64,000 nucleotides of DNA from Mucilaginibacter myungsuensis (GTDB lineage: Bacteria; Bacteroidota; Bacteroidia; Sphingobacteriales; Sphingobacteriaceae). The stretch's first letter is position 1; each line of letters begins with the position of its first letter. Shown piece after piece: positions 15,681 through 25,181 of this stretch. Made by a program: the position numbers and the translations under genes. Location: positions 434,001 through 498,000 of the forward strand of contig NZ_JADFFL010000001.1 of NCBI RefSeq assembly GCF_015222005.1, read 5' to 3'. The notes below the pieces were generated by a model that was not told where the DNA came from, ran no database searches, and was given only the letters and a program-made list of their open reading frames with translations.

Positions 15681-16439
15681 TTAATAAGGTGAAGGACTAA
15701 CGCTTGTCCACCCGCCGTCAACCACAATGGTCTGTCCGGTAATGTGCCTTGCCTTGTCAGACACTAAAAACAAAGCTGTATCTGCAATATCGGCTACCCG
15801 AGCCGGTCGCCCCATCGGTGTGATGCGCGACCATACGTTCTCGTAATCGGGGTCTTCCAGGGTACGCTCGGTAGCCGTGGCTCCGGGAGCGACCGTATTT
15901 ACGTTGATGCCGAATTCGGATAGTTCGATTACCAGATTTTTGGCCAGCATCTCTAAGGCCGCCTTGGTCATGCCATAAGCTGCCAAATTTTTATGCGCCT
16001 GGTGTCCGGTTACCGACGACATGAAGAGCAAACTGCCGCCACTCACTTGTTTACGCATTTGCTTAGCGGCGGCCTGGGCTAAAAAGAAAGTCCCGCCAAG
16101 GTTCACCTGCAACACTTTAAAAAATGAATCGGCAGGATAATCAAAGAAATCGCCGAAGAGGGTGATACCCGAATTGGCAATAGCGATATCCAAAGCACCG
16201 TATTCGTTTACGGCCTTATCCACTAATTGTTGGATGACCTGCATATCACCGGAATCTCCTGATACCGCGATACAAGAACCGCCTGTTGCCCTCACGATTT
16301 CTGCGGCCTTTTCAGCCAGTTCCGCATCAAGGTCGTTCAACACCACCTTCGCCCCTGCAGATGCCAGCTTTTTGCATATCTCTAAACCTATGCCTTGTCC
16401 TGCGCCGGTCACTATCGCTACTTTTCCTTGTAGTTCCAT
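15681..16439 (-). CDS. SDR-family NAD(P)-dependent sugar dehydrogenase
   Basis: 252 residues, classical short-chain dehydrogenase. Rossmann motif TGAGQGIG (11-18), Asp at the end of strand 2 (LNDLD, favouring NAD), and catalytic tetrad Asn113, Ser142, Tyr155 and Lys159 (AAYGMTK). The usual NNAG reads IANSG. Position between the sugar-acid dehydratase and lactonase genes suggests it oxidises the anomeric carbon of a sugar to the lactone, as SDR enzymes do in L-fucose, L-rhamnose or D-xylose oxidation; the actual sugar is not deducible. It lies 28 bp after the dehydratase gene, so one transcript is likely. Confidence 0.9.
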   Translation of the reverse strand: MELQGKVAIVTGAGQGIGLEICKKLASAGAKVVLNDLDAELAEKAAEIVRATGGSCIAVSGDSGDMQVIQQLVDKAVNEYGALDIAIANSGITLFGDFFDYPADSFFKVLQVNLGGTFFLAQAAAKQMRKQVSGGSLLFMSSVTGHQAHKNLAAYGMTKAALEMLAKNLVIELSEFGINVNTVAPGATATERTLEDPDYENVWSRITPMGRPARVADIADTALFLVSDKARHITGQTIVVDGGWTSVSPSPY

Positions 16440-16467
16440 TATTTATTTAGATAAGTTTATGGTCGAT

Positions 16468-18183
16468 CTAATGAGAATCACGTGTAACCTTACTGCCCGA
16501 TGAACCACGCAGAAAATCCAGATCGGCACCCAAGTGCGCGCCTTGTACGTGTTGCTGATACAACTGTACATAGCCCCTGTCCGCTTTAGGCAGCTCTATC
16601 CGCTTGTTCAGGATACGTTGGCTAATCACTTCATCAGAAACCTCTAAACGTAATGACCGCCCCGGGACATCTAGCACGATCATATCCCCGTCCTCTACAA
16701 CACTGAATACCCCACCATCAGCAGCCTCAGGTGATACATGCAATACCACAGTACCGAATCCGGTGCCGCTCATCCGCCCATCGGATATGCGGATCATATC
16801 CGTTACACCTTTAGCCAAAAGTTTAGCAGGCAGGCCCATATTGCCTACCTCGGGCATGCCGGGGTAACCTTTAGGACCAACATTTTTGAGGACAAGGATA
16901 CTATGCTCGTCAACCTCAAGTTCGGGGTCGTCTATACGTTGTTTGTAATCGTCAATATCTTCAAAAACCATCGCTTTGCCGGTATGCTGTAACAAATTTG
17001 CGCTTGCGGCCGAAGGTTTGATCACCGCTCCATTGGCACAAAGGTTTCCTTTCAATACTACAACGCCTGAAAGCGGGTTGAACGGCGCATTTAACGGGCT
17101 AACGATATTGGTGTCGTAACAAACCACCTTGTCGTAATTCTCGGCAATGGTCTTACCGTTGGCGGTCAGACAACCAATATGCAACCTTGGCAGTAGTTCC
17201 TTCATCACTGCCGGCAGGCCGCCTGCATAATACAGGTCTTCCATAAAGTACTGTCCGGATGGTTGGAGGTTGACCAACAGCGGGATATTGGCTGATAGCT
17301 TATCCATATCGTCCAAGGTCAATTCAACCCCGATACGACCTGCTATGGCCAGCAAATGGATCACAAAATTGGTAGAGCCGCCTATTGCGGCATTCACCAT
17401 GATGGAGTTCTCGAAAGCTTCGCGAGTGAGGATATCCGACAGTTTACGATTCTCTTTCACCATCTGCACGATCTGGTATCCCGAACGCTGAGCCATGATC
17501 TTACGCGCGGCATCAGGCGCAGGAATGGCGGCGCTGCCCGGCAAGGAGATACCCAGCGCTTCCACCATGCAGGCCATGGTAGAAGCCGTGCCCATAACAG
17601 CACAATGACCATCACTACGGCACATACCGGCTTCGGCCAGGCTCATTTCCATATCGTCCATCTCGCCCGTACGGTTGGCTTCGCTAAAACGCCAGATATC
17701 TGACGTACTGATCGACCTCCCCTTGTGCCGGCCCGTCAGCATCGGCCCGCCGCTGACCACAATGGTTGGCAGATCTACACTGCAAGCGCCCATCACCAAC
17801 GATGGCGTGGTTTTATCGCAACCGCAAAGCAGCACCACGCCGTCTATCGGATTAGCACGGATAGCCTCCTCCACATCCATACTGGCCAAATTGCGGAACA
17901 GCATGGCGGTGGGTTTCATCAGCGTTTCGCCAAGGGATAGCACGGGGAACTCCACCGGGAAACCACCGGCCTCGTAAACACCGCGCTTAACATGTTCGGC
18001 CAGTTCCCTGAAATGCGAATTACAAGGTGTCAATTCAGACCATGTGTTACAGATGCCAATGATCGGCCGCCCGTCAAACTCGTGGTCGGCTATACCCTGC
18101 TTTTTCATCCAGGCCCGGTAGATAAAGCCGTCCTTGCCCGAACGGCCGAACCACTCGGTACTCCGTAGTTTCTTTTGTTCCAT
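16468..18183 (-). CDS. IlvD/Edd-family sugar-acid dehydratase
   Basis: 571 residues. The family dehydrates 2,3-dihydroxy acids to 2-keto-3-deoxy acids using an Fe-S cluster. Likely [2Fe-2S] ligands by comparison with L-arabinonate dehydratase are Cys54 (LTPCNSH), Cys122 (LCGCDKTTP) and Cys194 (DGHCAVMG), with Lys124 and the Ser of GRMSGTGFG at the active site. CNTWSELTPCN and the GRHKGR-DIWRF region resemble pentonate and hexonate dehydratases more than the biosynthetic dihydroxyacid dehydratase IlvD, and no ilv genes are nearby. With the downstream SDR and lactonase genes it forms a non-phosphorylating oxidative pathway. Exact substrate open (arabinonate, xylonate, fuconate or galactonate types). 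Confidence 0.88.
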   Translation of the reverse strand: MEQKKLRSTEWFGRSGKDGFIYRAWMKKQGIADHEFDGRPIIGICNTWSELTPCNSHFRELAEHVKRGVYEAGGFPVEFPVLSLGETLMKPTAMLFRNLASMDVEEAIRANPIDGVVLLCGCDKTTPSLVMGACSVDLPTIVVSGGPMLTGRHKGRSISTSDIWRFSEANRTGEMDDMEMSLAEAGMCRSDGHCAVMGTASTMACMVEALGISLPGSAAIPAPDAARKIMAQRSGYQIVQMVKENRKLSDILTREAFENSIMVNAAIGGSTNFVIHLLAIAGRIGVELTLDDMDKLSANIPLLVNLQPSGQYFMEDLYYAGGLPAVMKELLPRLHIGCLTANGKTIAENYDKVVCYDTNIVSPLNAPFNPLSGVVVLKGNLCANGAVIKPSAASANLLQHTGKAMVFEDIDDYKQRIDDPELEVDEHSILVLKNVGPKGYPGMPEVGNMGLPAKLLAKGVTDMIRISDGRMSGTGFGTVVLHVSPEAADGGVFSVVEDGDMIVLDVPGRSLRLEVSDEVISQRILNKRIELPKADRGYVQLYQQHVQGAHLGADLDFLRGSSGSKVTRDSH

Positions 18184-18245
18184 AAATAGGTATCGATATT
18201 TATCGAAGGTTTATGAAAGCAAGATCGTTTATTTGGCCGAAAAAT

Positions 18246-18283
18246 GTCAAGCCCGGCAAAAATAAATTAAGGCCGGGCTTGAC
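18246..18283 (-). terminator. Terminator after the DUF5107-TPR gene
   Basis: Perfect 12-bp stem (18246-18257 with 18272-18283), 14-nt A/T-rich loop, followed on the minus strand by five T residues. It separates the mutarotase-transporter-DUF5107 unit from the dehydratase-SDR-lactonase unit. Confidence 0.82.
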
Positions 18284-18297
18284 CGAGACGCGTTTGG

Positions 18298-21200
18298 CTA
18301 AAAACCGCCGTTAATGGCCAGTTTATTATGCCAGTTTGCACCAAAGTGGCAGGCATCCAATTTTAATACTTCGGCAAAAGCGATCTTAGCCTTGGCATCG
18401 TCACCTAAACCTAAACAGCCTAAACCTTGCAGGTAAAAACAATGTGCACGATTGCGCAGGTTAAGATCATCATCAAAAATGAGCAGGTTGGGTAAGGAAA
18501 CGGCGAAATAATCTATTTTGATATCGTCGTTAAGATGGTCCACCCCAAAATCGACCAGTTTTTGAAAGATAACATCCGCTTTAACACCATCACCTAATTT
18601 ACGCCACGCCAAGCCTTGGTAGAATATTTTATCAGGCTGCTGATCATTGTAAAATATCGCGGCAGATGGTTCATCTAAACCGATGACAGTTTTTTGGTAG
18701 AAGGCTTTAGCCTGATCAGCATCTTCAAGTCCTTCGTAAGTCCTGCCCAACCAATAGAAGATATCATTCTCCTGAGTGCCATACAGCTTACCCTCGCCAA
18801 GGTTATGCGGATAGTTTTGCGCATCTGTAAGGTACTTCACAGCTGCATCGAATCTACCACTATTTATACACTCCACCGCCAAAGCGACCAAACTATAAAT
18901 ATATTGCCCCGACGCTTTACCTTCCCCCCCTTCCCAGGGATGGAACTGACGACCCATGATCTGGTCGAAAGCGGTTTGGTGGTAGCCTAAAAAGTTATAC
19001 AATGCGGCGCGTTCCAGGTAAACGTCGTCACGCTGGGTGGTCATATTAAGGTTGTCCTCGAGCAGATCCAATCGTTTGGCCGGGGTATAGTTCAAACGCT
19101 TGTAAAGCTGATCCAATTCCATTAATATCCTCGCATCTGCTTTATTTAAAGCAAAGGCGCGTTCAAAATAGCTAACGGCTTTACCGTGTTCGTCGCGTTT
19201 GTTAAAACAGGCAATGGCCAGGTTGCGCAACACGGTCGGGAAACTGTTATCCAACTTTACCGATGCTTCCCAGGCGGCAATGGCATCATCGTACTGCAAC
19301 TTGTCGTAAAACAGGTTGCCCAAATAATAGGGAGCTTTGGCATCAGCAGAGTTCAATTGCATGGCTGTTTGCAGCACGGCGATATCCTCTAACCTGTCCG
19401 GAAAACATAGGTAAGGGTCGGCATCGGCCGCTTTCCTAAATAATTCGACGGCCTGACCTTCATCACCCAACTTTAATTGAAAATAACCAAGGTAGTAATA
19501 CACCATCGGATAGGTCCGCTCGCCATCAAGGGCGTAGTGCAATAAGCGGAAAGCTTCGTCGTACAAACCGGTATTAGCATAGTCGAGCGCGTACTCAATG
19601 AAGTTTTGGTGATAGCCGCGAGCCAGTTTTAGCAGATCTTGCATAGCGTTGCCGCTAAGTAATTTGTCGCCGGCCGATTCGCAAGCGCATACTAACTCGA
19701 ATAATGCACCTAAGTTGAAGGCATCGCGTTTTAAAGCTATCGTAGACACATTTATTGCATCGGCTGAACGGCCTAACTTACGGTAAGCCGCCGACTCGAT
19801 CACATATGCTTTGCTGTTATGCGCATTCCTATCAATAGCCGAACGGATGTGTTCTAACGCCAACTGATAGTCGCCGTTGATCATATCCAGTTGAGCTACC
19901 ATATAAAAGCCGGTATCCTTCCACGCGTTACCCCAGGTGGCTTTGTAGAAAGCACCGTAAGCTTCCTGCAATTTCCCCTGAAATTTTAATGAAAGACCGA
20001 GGTTGTAATACGGCTCAGTATCGTAAGGATTAGGATTCCGGCTAATGCTCGTCTCCACCGATTTACGGAAATAAGGCTCACTCTTAGCGAACTGTCCACG
20101 ACGGAGGTACCATAAACCTAAGGCGTTATTGTTGCGAAAATCTTTAGGATCCCGGCGCAAAGCCTCTTCATAATACGGCACCGGGCTATAGGTAGCATGG
20201 CGATATTGCTCTAAGTGTTGCGCGGTCAGGAACAATTGCTCGGTGTTTTCCACTTCGCCCGGCTGTAAAGCTGGTTTAGCTGCTTCGGGCAGGTCGTTCA
20301 CTTTATCAGATGCGGGATCGTAACGCAATAGTTCTTTCCCTGATGATGATGAGACAGTTAAGATCAACTGCTTTTCGTTTACTCCATTGGCATCTATTGT
20401 TTTGCGATAAACTTCCTCAGGTACAATACTCACCACATCAGCCAGCAAAACGGTATCAGCATGTTTTAAGCTGATCCTCAAATTCTTCTGCTCTCCGGTC
20501 ACATATATCTTCAGGTCGATCTTGCTATCGGTCACATCAAGTGCCGTGAGGATATCTTTGGTGGCATTCTTCACCATGCCTAACTCGTGGTAAGGCAAAA
20601 AGTATTGGGTAAATTGCTTTTCCTCGTTCGGCATCAGCCAGGTAAAATCGGGCTGATTATCGGTGAACATGCCGGTCATCAATTCAATGTACGGGCCATC
20701 CTCATCGGTCAGGTTGCGGTCCCAGGCCTGGCCGAAATCGCTGTGTCCCCAGGTCCATTGTTTTTTACCGGGTGATACATGATGGTTGGCCACGTGCAGC
20801 AGGCCTGCCTGACTATCGTGCTCATATCCGCCTACAAAATCATAAGCCGAATTGATTGCCATGTAAGATGTCGGCACCGGGATGTTCTTATAGCGCGATA
20901 TATCCGTTCCGGGCGAATAATCCACTTTATAATAAGTCCCCGTCGCGATGGGGAAAGTTGATACATCCCGTTTACCATGGTCAAAAACCGCGTTAACATC
21001 AGGTGGAAAAACCGACTGATAATCATCATTCACCTTTACTGCCGGGTTGGCCCACCATAAAAAGGTTTGCGGCAACAGCGAGCGGTTAAAGAGTTTAGCC
21101 TTGATCTCGATATAAGCCTTATCCGGATACAGCGTAAAACCCGCCATCCCCTTGGTGTGGAACATGCGCTCTACCTCGTTTATCCAGATGGTCTTGCTAC

Positions 21201-21627
21201 CGTCTGCGTTCTCCTCTATTTTATGATCTACAGGTTCAAAAGTACTTGGGCGATGGTGTTGCGGCCAGTTGAACTCTATGCCGCCAGATATCCATGGGCC
21301 TGTCAATCCGACCAAAGCGGGTTTGATAACTTGATTATAGTAAATAAAATGCCGTTCGCGTATCTTATCGTAAGCCATCTGGATACGTCCCCCTAACTCG
21401 GGCAGGATCATGATCTTGATATATTTATTTTCCAGGAAAAGACCGGAGTATTGTTTGTCCTCTTTCTCGTCAAATATTTTTTCGATCACGGGATTTGGGT
21501 ACACCTTGCCACTGCTGCCCTGATACACCCTTTTCTCAAAAAACATAGGGTTTGGGTCAGGTTTGCCAATACCGTAGGTAGGGATGGTCACTTGTTCCTC
21601 CCAAACGTTCACAAATAAGTCGCTCAT
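18298..21627 (-). CDS. DUF5107 domain and TPR repeat protein
   Basis: 1109 residues, no signal peptide. The N-terminal part (about 1-350) is DUF5107, whose fold is thought to resemble galactose mutarotase; stretches such as PELGGRIQMAYDK, GPWISGGIEFNWPQHHRPSTF and WAWGHSD-like WTWGHSDFG are typical. A linker domain follows, then many tetratricopeptide repeats (about 470-1090). It probably binds or converts a carbohydrate and, through the TPRs, a partner protein. Fixed company with sugar porters and mutarotases supports a cytoplasmic role in sugar use. It lies 9 bp after the MFS gene in the same operon and ends at a strong terminator. Biochemical function is unknown. Confidence 0.85.
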   Translation of the reverse strand: MSDLFVNVWEEQVTIPTYGIGKPDPNPMFFEKRVYQGSSGKVYPNPVIEKIFDEKEDKQYSGLFLENKYIKIMILPELGGRIQMAYDKIRERHFIYYNQVIKPALVGLTGPWISGGIEFNWPQHHRPSTFEPVDHKIEENADGSKTIWINEVERMFHTKGMAGFTLYPDKAYIEIKAKLFNRSLLPQTFLWWANPAVKVNDDYQSVFPPDVNAVFDHGKRDVSTFPIATGTYYKVDYSPGTDISRYKNIPVPTSYMAINSAYDFVGGYEHDSQAGLLHVANHHVSPGKKQWTWGHSDFGQAWDRNLTDEDGPYIELMTGMFTDNQPDFTWLMPNEEKQFTQYFLPYHELGMVKNATKDILTALDVTDSKIDLKIYVTGEQKNLRISLKHADTVLLADVVSIVPEEVYRKTIDANGVNEKQLILTVSSSSGKELLRYDPASDKVNDLPEAAKPALQPGEVENTEQLFLTAQHLEQYRHATYSPVPYYEEALRRDPKDFRNNNALGLWYLRRGQFAKSEPYFRKSVETSISRNPNPYDTEPYYNLGLSLKFQGKLQEAYGAFYKATWGNAWKDTGFYMVAQLDMINGDYQLALEHIRSAIDRNAHNSKAYVIESAAYRKLGRSADAINVSTIALKRDAFNLGALFELVCACESAGDKLLSGNAMQDLLKLARGYHQNFIEYALDYANTGLYDEAFRLLHYALDGERTYPMVYYYLGYFQLKLGDEGQAVELFRKAADADPYLCFPDRLEDIAVLQTAMQLNSADAKAPYYLGNLFYDKLQYDDAIAAWEASVKLDNSFPTVLRNLAIACFNKRDEHGKAVSYFERAFALNKADARILMELDQLYKRLNYTPAKRLDLLEDNLNMTTQRDDVYLERAALYNFLGYHQTAFDQIMGRQFHPWEGGEGKASGQYIYSLVALAVECINSGRFDAAVKYLTDAQNYPHNLGEGKLYGTQENDIFYWLGRTYEGLEDADQAKAFYQKTVIGLDEPSAAIFYNDQQPDKIFYQGLAWRKLGDGVKADVIFQKLVDFGVDHLNDDIKIDYFAVSLPNLLIFDDDLNLRNRAHCFYLQGLGCLGLGDDAKAKIAFAEVLKLDACHFGANWHNKLAINGGF

Positions 21628-21636
21628 CGTTATAAA

Positions 21637-22983
21637 TTAATGTCTTATTAAATTGTCTTCCAGCTCTTCTAAAGTTTGCCCTTTGGTCTCTTTTACCTTG
21701 GCCTTCACAAAGAGGAATCCCGCGAAACAAATGACCGCGTAGAGATAGAATGGCCCGTAAGTACCCAAAGCTTTAGCCAGTATAGGAAAGGTAAAAACCA
21801 GCACAAAATAGGCTCCCCAAAGTGACACCACAGCTACGGTTGATGCCGTGCCGCGTATCTTGTTAGGGAATATCTCTGATATCAATACCCAGGTGATCGG
21901 GGCTATGGAGATGGCGTATGTGCTGATGGCCAGCAATACAAATATCGACACCAACCCGGCCGCATATTGGTTTTGCAGCAAATAAGCCAACACCAAATAG
22001 AGAACGGATAAACCAAGCGCTCCAGCCAACATCAGTGGGCGACGGCCCAATTTATCAACCTGCCACATGGCCAGTAAGGTGAATACAAGGTTTACGATAC
22101 CGATGGACACGGTCTCGAACAATTGCTGGTTCAGGTTTGAACCTACCGACTCGAATATGGTTGAGGTATAATTAAACACCACGTTGATACCGCAGAACTG
22201 CTGGAACACGGCCAGCGTAATACCCACCAGTACAGCCGGGCGAACGCTTTTCTCGAATACCGCTTTGAAAGACTGCTTGCTCCCGCCCGTTAGCGACTTT
22301 TCTATCGCGACCACGGTATCATTGACAAAACCTGCCGAGCCGATCTTATTTAAGACCGACCGCGCTTTATCAGCTTGCCCTGCTTTGATCAACCAGCGCG
22401 GGCTTTCGGGCAACCACAATACACCCAACAAGAAAAACACCGAAGGCACCGTTCCTAACCCGAACATCCACCGCCAGGCATCGGGACCGGCATCGGCTAA
22501 GAAATAATTGACCAGATTAGTTACCAGGATGCCCAATACCACGGTCAATTGGTTGATTGCCACATTACGCCCCCTAACAGCTGCCGGTGATATCTCGGCA
22601 ATATACATCGGGCATAGCATAGAAGCCATCCCTACACCAATACCCGCCGCAAAACGCATGATGACAAAATAGACCATCCCCTTTGACAACGCTATCGCGA
22701 CAGAAGATATAGCAAAGATGAGTGCCGATACCATCAATCCCGGCCTACGGCCATATTTCTCGGCTATCTCACCTGCGATCAAGCAACCTACAATACAGCC
22801 CAGTGCCAAAGACCCCGTAAGGAAACCTTCCCACACGGGTGTCAGCGCAAATTCGGTACGGAGGAAAGGCAATGCGCCCGATATCACCGCGAAATCAAAT
22901 CCGAAAAGATACCCCCCCAATGCTGATATAAAAGAAATACCTACAATATAGGCGTTGTTAAATGAATGTATTTGTTGGCTCAT
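21637..22983 (-). CDS. MFS sugar:proton symporter (sugar porter family)
   Basis: 448 residues with 12 predicted membrane helices. Sugar-porter signatures: GYLFGFDFAVISGAL in helix 1, EKYGRRPGLM between helices 2 and 3, PESPRWLIKAGQ after helix 6, QQFCGINVVFNYT in helix 7 and DKLGRRPLML between helices 8 and 9. These match XylE/AraE-type proton symporters for pentoses or hexoses in the cytoplasmic membrane. It lies between mutarotase and DUF5107 genes with gaps of about 10 bp, so it is the uptake step of the locus and probably under the divergent AraC regulator. The sugar cannot be named from sequence. Confidence 0.93.
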   Translation of the reverse strand: MSQQIHSFNNAYIVGISFISALGGYLFGFDFAVISGALPFLRTEFALTPVWEGFLTGSLALGCIVGCLIAGEIAEKYGRRPGLMVSALIFAISSVAIALSKGMVYFVIMRFAAGIGVGMASMLCPMYIAEISPAAVRGRNVAINQLTVVLGILVTNLVNYFLADAGPDAWRWMFGLGTVPSVFFLLGVLWLPESPRWLIKAGQADKARSVLNKIGSAGFVNDTVVAIEKSLTGGSKQSFKAVFEKSVRPAVLVGITLAVFQQFCGINVVFNYTSTIFESVGSNLNQQLFETVSIGIVNLVFTLLAMWQVDKLGRRPLMLAGALGLSVLYLVLAYLLQNQYAAGLVSIFVLLAISTYAISIAPITWVLISEIFPNKIRGTASTVAVVSLWGAYFVLVFTFPILAKALGTYGPFYLYAVICFAGFLFVKAKVKETKGQTLEELEDNLIRH

Positions 22984-22994
22984 TATATTGGTTA

Positions 22995-24026
22995 TTATTG
23001 GTCTGTTCCGAATTTAAACTTGATGTACTGATCATAAACTTGGTGCTTTGGCAGCAAGGCCGACGGAAATTCAGGACGGTTCATGGCATCGGGATAAAGC
23101 TGGCATTCGAGGCACAAGCCGCCGAAAGGTTGATAGGAGTCGCCTTGATGACCAGGCTGCGCGCTCAACAGATAGTCGCCGGTGTAAACAAATAAGCCGG
23201 GGTACGAGGTATCGATAGTAAGTAATCGACCGGATGTCTGCTCGCTCAACTTGACGGAAAACCTGTTTTGGACTTTTAATTCGTCATCAAGGATGTAATA
23301 ACTGTTGATGCCATCGCCTACTTCCGGTTTATGTCCGATCTTATCAGCGATCGTATTACCCTTGAATAACAACTCCCCCGCTTCCACGATGTTCCCGGTA
23401 GGGATATAGTTGCGATCAGATTCGACGATAGACCTCCCGCTGATCGTCAACTGATGCCCGAGTATATCAGCCTTACCTGATAAATTAAAATAGGCGTGGT
23501 TGGTCAAATTAACATAGGTGTCCGCGTCGGCAACGGCTTGATAACGCATCGTCAATTGGTTATCGTCGGTCCAATTATAGGTCACCCTCAAATTCAAACT
23601 GCCCGGGAAACCGCCGGAATCGTCAGTATCGTCTAGCGTTAAGACCAATTCGTTGTAGTGTATCTCAAAACCAAACATTTTACTGTTAAAACCTGCCGCG
23701 CCACTGTGATTGGAGTTAGGGCCATCGTTCGCATCAAGCTGATAGGTTTCCTCGTTTAATTCAAAACGCGCGTTGCTAATACGGTTGGCGTAGCGACCTA
23801 TGGTTGAGCCGATGTAACAGTTATCCTTTAGGTAACTATAAAGATCTGCAAAACCCAAAACAACACTACCGAGTTGACCCGCTCTGTCGGGCACCATTAT
23901 ATTCACTAAAGTTGCGCCATAATTAGACACCTCGATATAAGCACCGGAACTATTCCTTAAGCAGAACAGATACACCGGCTGATCGCCTATATTACTCCAG
24001 GGGCGATATGTTATACGCTCGGTCAT
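22995..24026 (-). CDS. galM: Aldose 1-epimerase (galactose mutarotase)
   Basis: 343 residues, no signal peptide, so cytoplasmic. It interconverts alpha and beta anomers of a free sugar. Family residues are in place: Asn81 and Arg82 (GRYANRI), His107 (NSNHSG), the general acid His177 (TNHAYFNL), Asp238 (DGINSYYIL) and the general base Glu307 (LCLECQLYPDAMN). First gene of the transporter operon, 11 bp before the MFS gene; supplying the right anomer to a sugar dehydrogenase fits the oxidative pathway encoded downstream. The start is the ATG at 24026; the AraC regulator is divergent. Confidence 0.92.
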   Translation of the reverse strand: MTERITYRPWSNIGDQPVYLFCLRNSSGAYIEVSNYGATLVNIMVPDRAGQLGSVVLGFADLYSYLKDNCYIGSTIGRYANRISNARFELNEETYQLDANDGPNSNHSGAAGFNSKMFGFEIHYNELVLTLDDTDDSGGFPGSLNLRVTYNWTDDNQLTMRYQAVADADTYVNLTNHAYFNLSGKADILGHQLTISGRSIVESDRNYIPTGNIVEAGELLFKGNTIADKIGHKPEVGDGINSYYILDDELKVQNRFSVKLSEQTSGRLLTIDTSYPGLFVYTGDYLLSAQPGHQGDSYQPFGGLCLECQLYPDAMNRPEFPSALLPKHQVYDQYIKFKFGTDQ

Positions 24027-24206
24027 TATACTGTTACCGCTTTAACTTAGTGTTTTTAAATGGCATAAATTGGTTTGATAAAAGTAGAATGATAAGCTGT
24101 TAACTGAAATGGATTTTATTAATTATTAGATGGATTATCTGATCATTGGCGTTATGACCATTCATTTACCGACCGATGCACATTTTAAAGCCAAAACAAG
24201 AACTAA

Positions 24207-24214
24207 TATATTTG
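24207..24214 (+). promoter_or_regulatory. Candidate -7 box for the AraC regulator gene
   Basis: TATATTTG fits TAnnTTTG and lies 72 bp before the ATG in the 260-bp divergent spacer. No convincing TTG at the -33 distance. Confidence 0.4.
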
Positions 24215-24286
24215 ACCAACAGGCATCCTCTAAATTTAAAAGATGTTACATTTTGATCTATATTGCCACCGATAAGGTAGACAACA

Positions 24287-25177
24287 ATGACCGCACATCC
24301 AGATAAAAAAATCGAAGAAGGTTTTATTGGCCAGCGGATGATCGTGTTGCCACCTGATGTTAAAAGACAGATAAACAGCAACACGCTGATCAGTTCGTTT
24401 TATCTTACGGCGATCGGATATTATCCCAAAGCGATCTATCACGATCGCGAACGTAAGCAGGGCATTAACGAGTATATTTTACTCTATTGTACCGAAGGCG
24501 AGGGGTACGTGAACATTGTCGAAATAGAACAGAAACTGACCGCCAACAGCTTTGTGATCATCCCTAAAGATACAGCACACCATTACCGAAGTTCGGACAG
24601 CTTGCCATGGAGTATTTATTGGATACATTTTAGCGGCAATAATGCAGATGCGCTGTATCGGCGATATTCAGAACAAGATGCAGCAGATGTTCAACACATT
24701 CCATACGATAAAAATAAGATAATGCTTTTTGACCGGGTTTTCACCATATTGGATCACGGTTTTGATGAGACCAGACTGGAGATAGCCAACATAGATCTGC
24801 TGGGGTTTATAGCATCGTTAGTTTATCATAAAGTGTCCGACATAGCTACCTCTGATACCGATACGGTAAGCCAGTCGATCAGTTTCATGAAAGAGCATCT
24901 TGGGAAAAAGCTGACCATAAACCAACTGGCCGATCAAAGCGCATTATCCGTTTCGCATTATTCCCGTCTTTTTAAGCAAAGGACAGGTTCATCGCCAATT
25001 GATCATTTTAATTTGCTGAAGATACAGCAGTCGTGCCAGCAGCTTTATTTTACCGATCTTAGCGTTAAAGAAATAGCCGCTACTTTAGGGTTTGACGATC
25101 AATATTATTTCTCCAGACTATTCACTAAATTGATGGGTGTTTCGCCAATGAAGTATCGTAATGCGCATAAACGATAG
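24287..25177 (+). CDS. AraC-family transcriptional regulator
   Basis: 296 residues. An N-terminal cupin-like sensing domain (about 40-150; ILLYCTEGEGYVNI and VIIPKDTAHHYR) is joined to two C-terminal helix-turn-helix units (about 195-292), with LTINQLADQSALSVSHYSRLFKQRTG and the diagnostic FDDQYYFSRLFTKLMGVSPMKYR. It is divergently transcribed from the mutarotase-MFS-DUF5107 operon, the usual place for the activator of a sugar locus, and the cupin probably binds the sugar or an intermediate. The gene converges on xerD with only 4 bp between stop codons and no terminator. Confidence 0.93.
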   Translation: MTAHPDKKIEEGFIGQRMIVLPPDVKRQINSNTLISSFYLTAIGYYPKAIYHDRERKQGINEYILLYCTEGEGYVNIVEIEQKLTANSFVIIPKDTAHHYRSSDSLPWSIYWIHFSGNNADALYRRYSEQDAADVQHIPYDKNKIMLFDRVFTILDHGFDETRLEIANIDLLGFIASLVYHKVSDIATSDTDTVSQSISFMKEHLGKKLTINQLADQSALSVSHYSRLFKQRTGSSPIDHFNLLKIQQSCQQLYFTDLSVKEIAATLGFDDQYYFSRLFTKLMGVSPMKYRNAHKR

Positions 25178-25181
25178 TTGA

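Noticed and set aside
24166..24442. Two short minus-strand frames at the AraC promoter and gene start
   Set aside because: They overlap the promoter and the first codons of a certain gene in the antisense direction and resemble no protein family.
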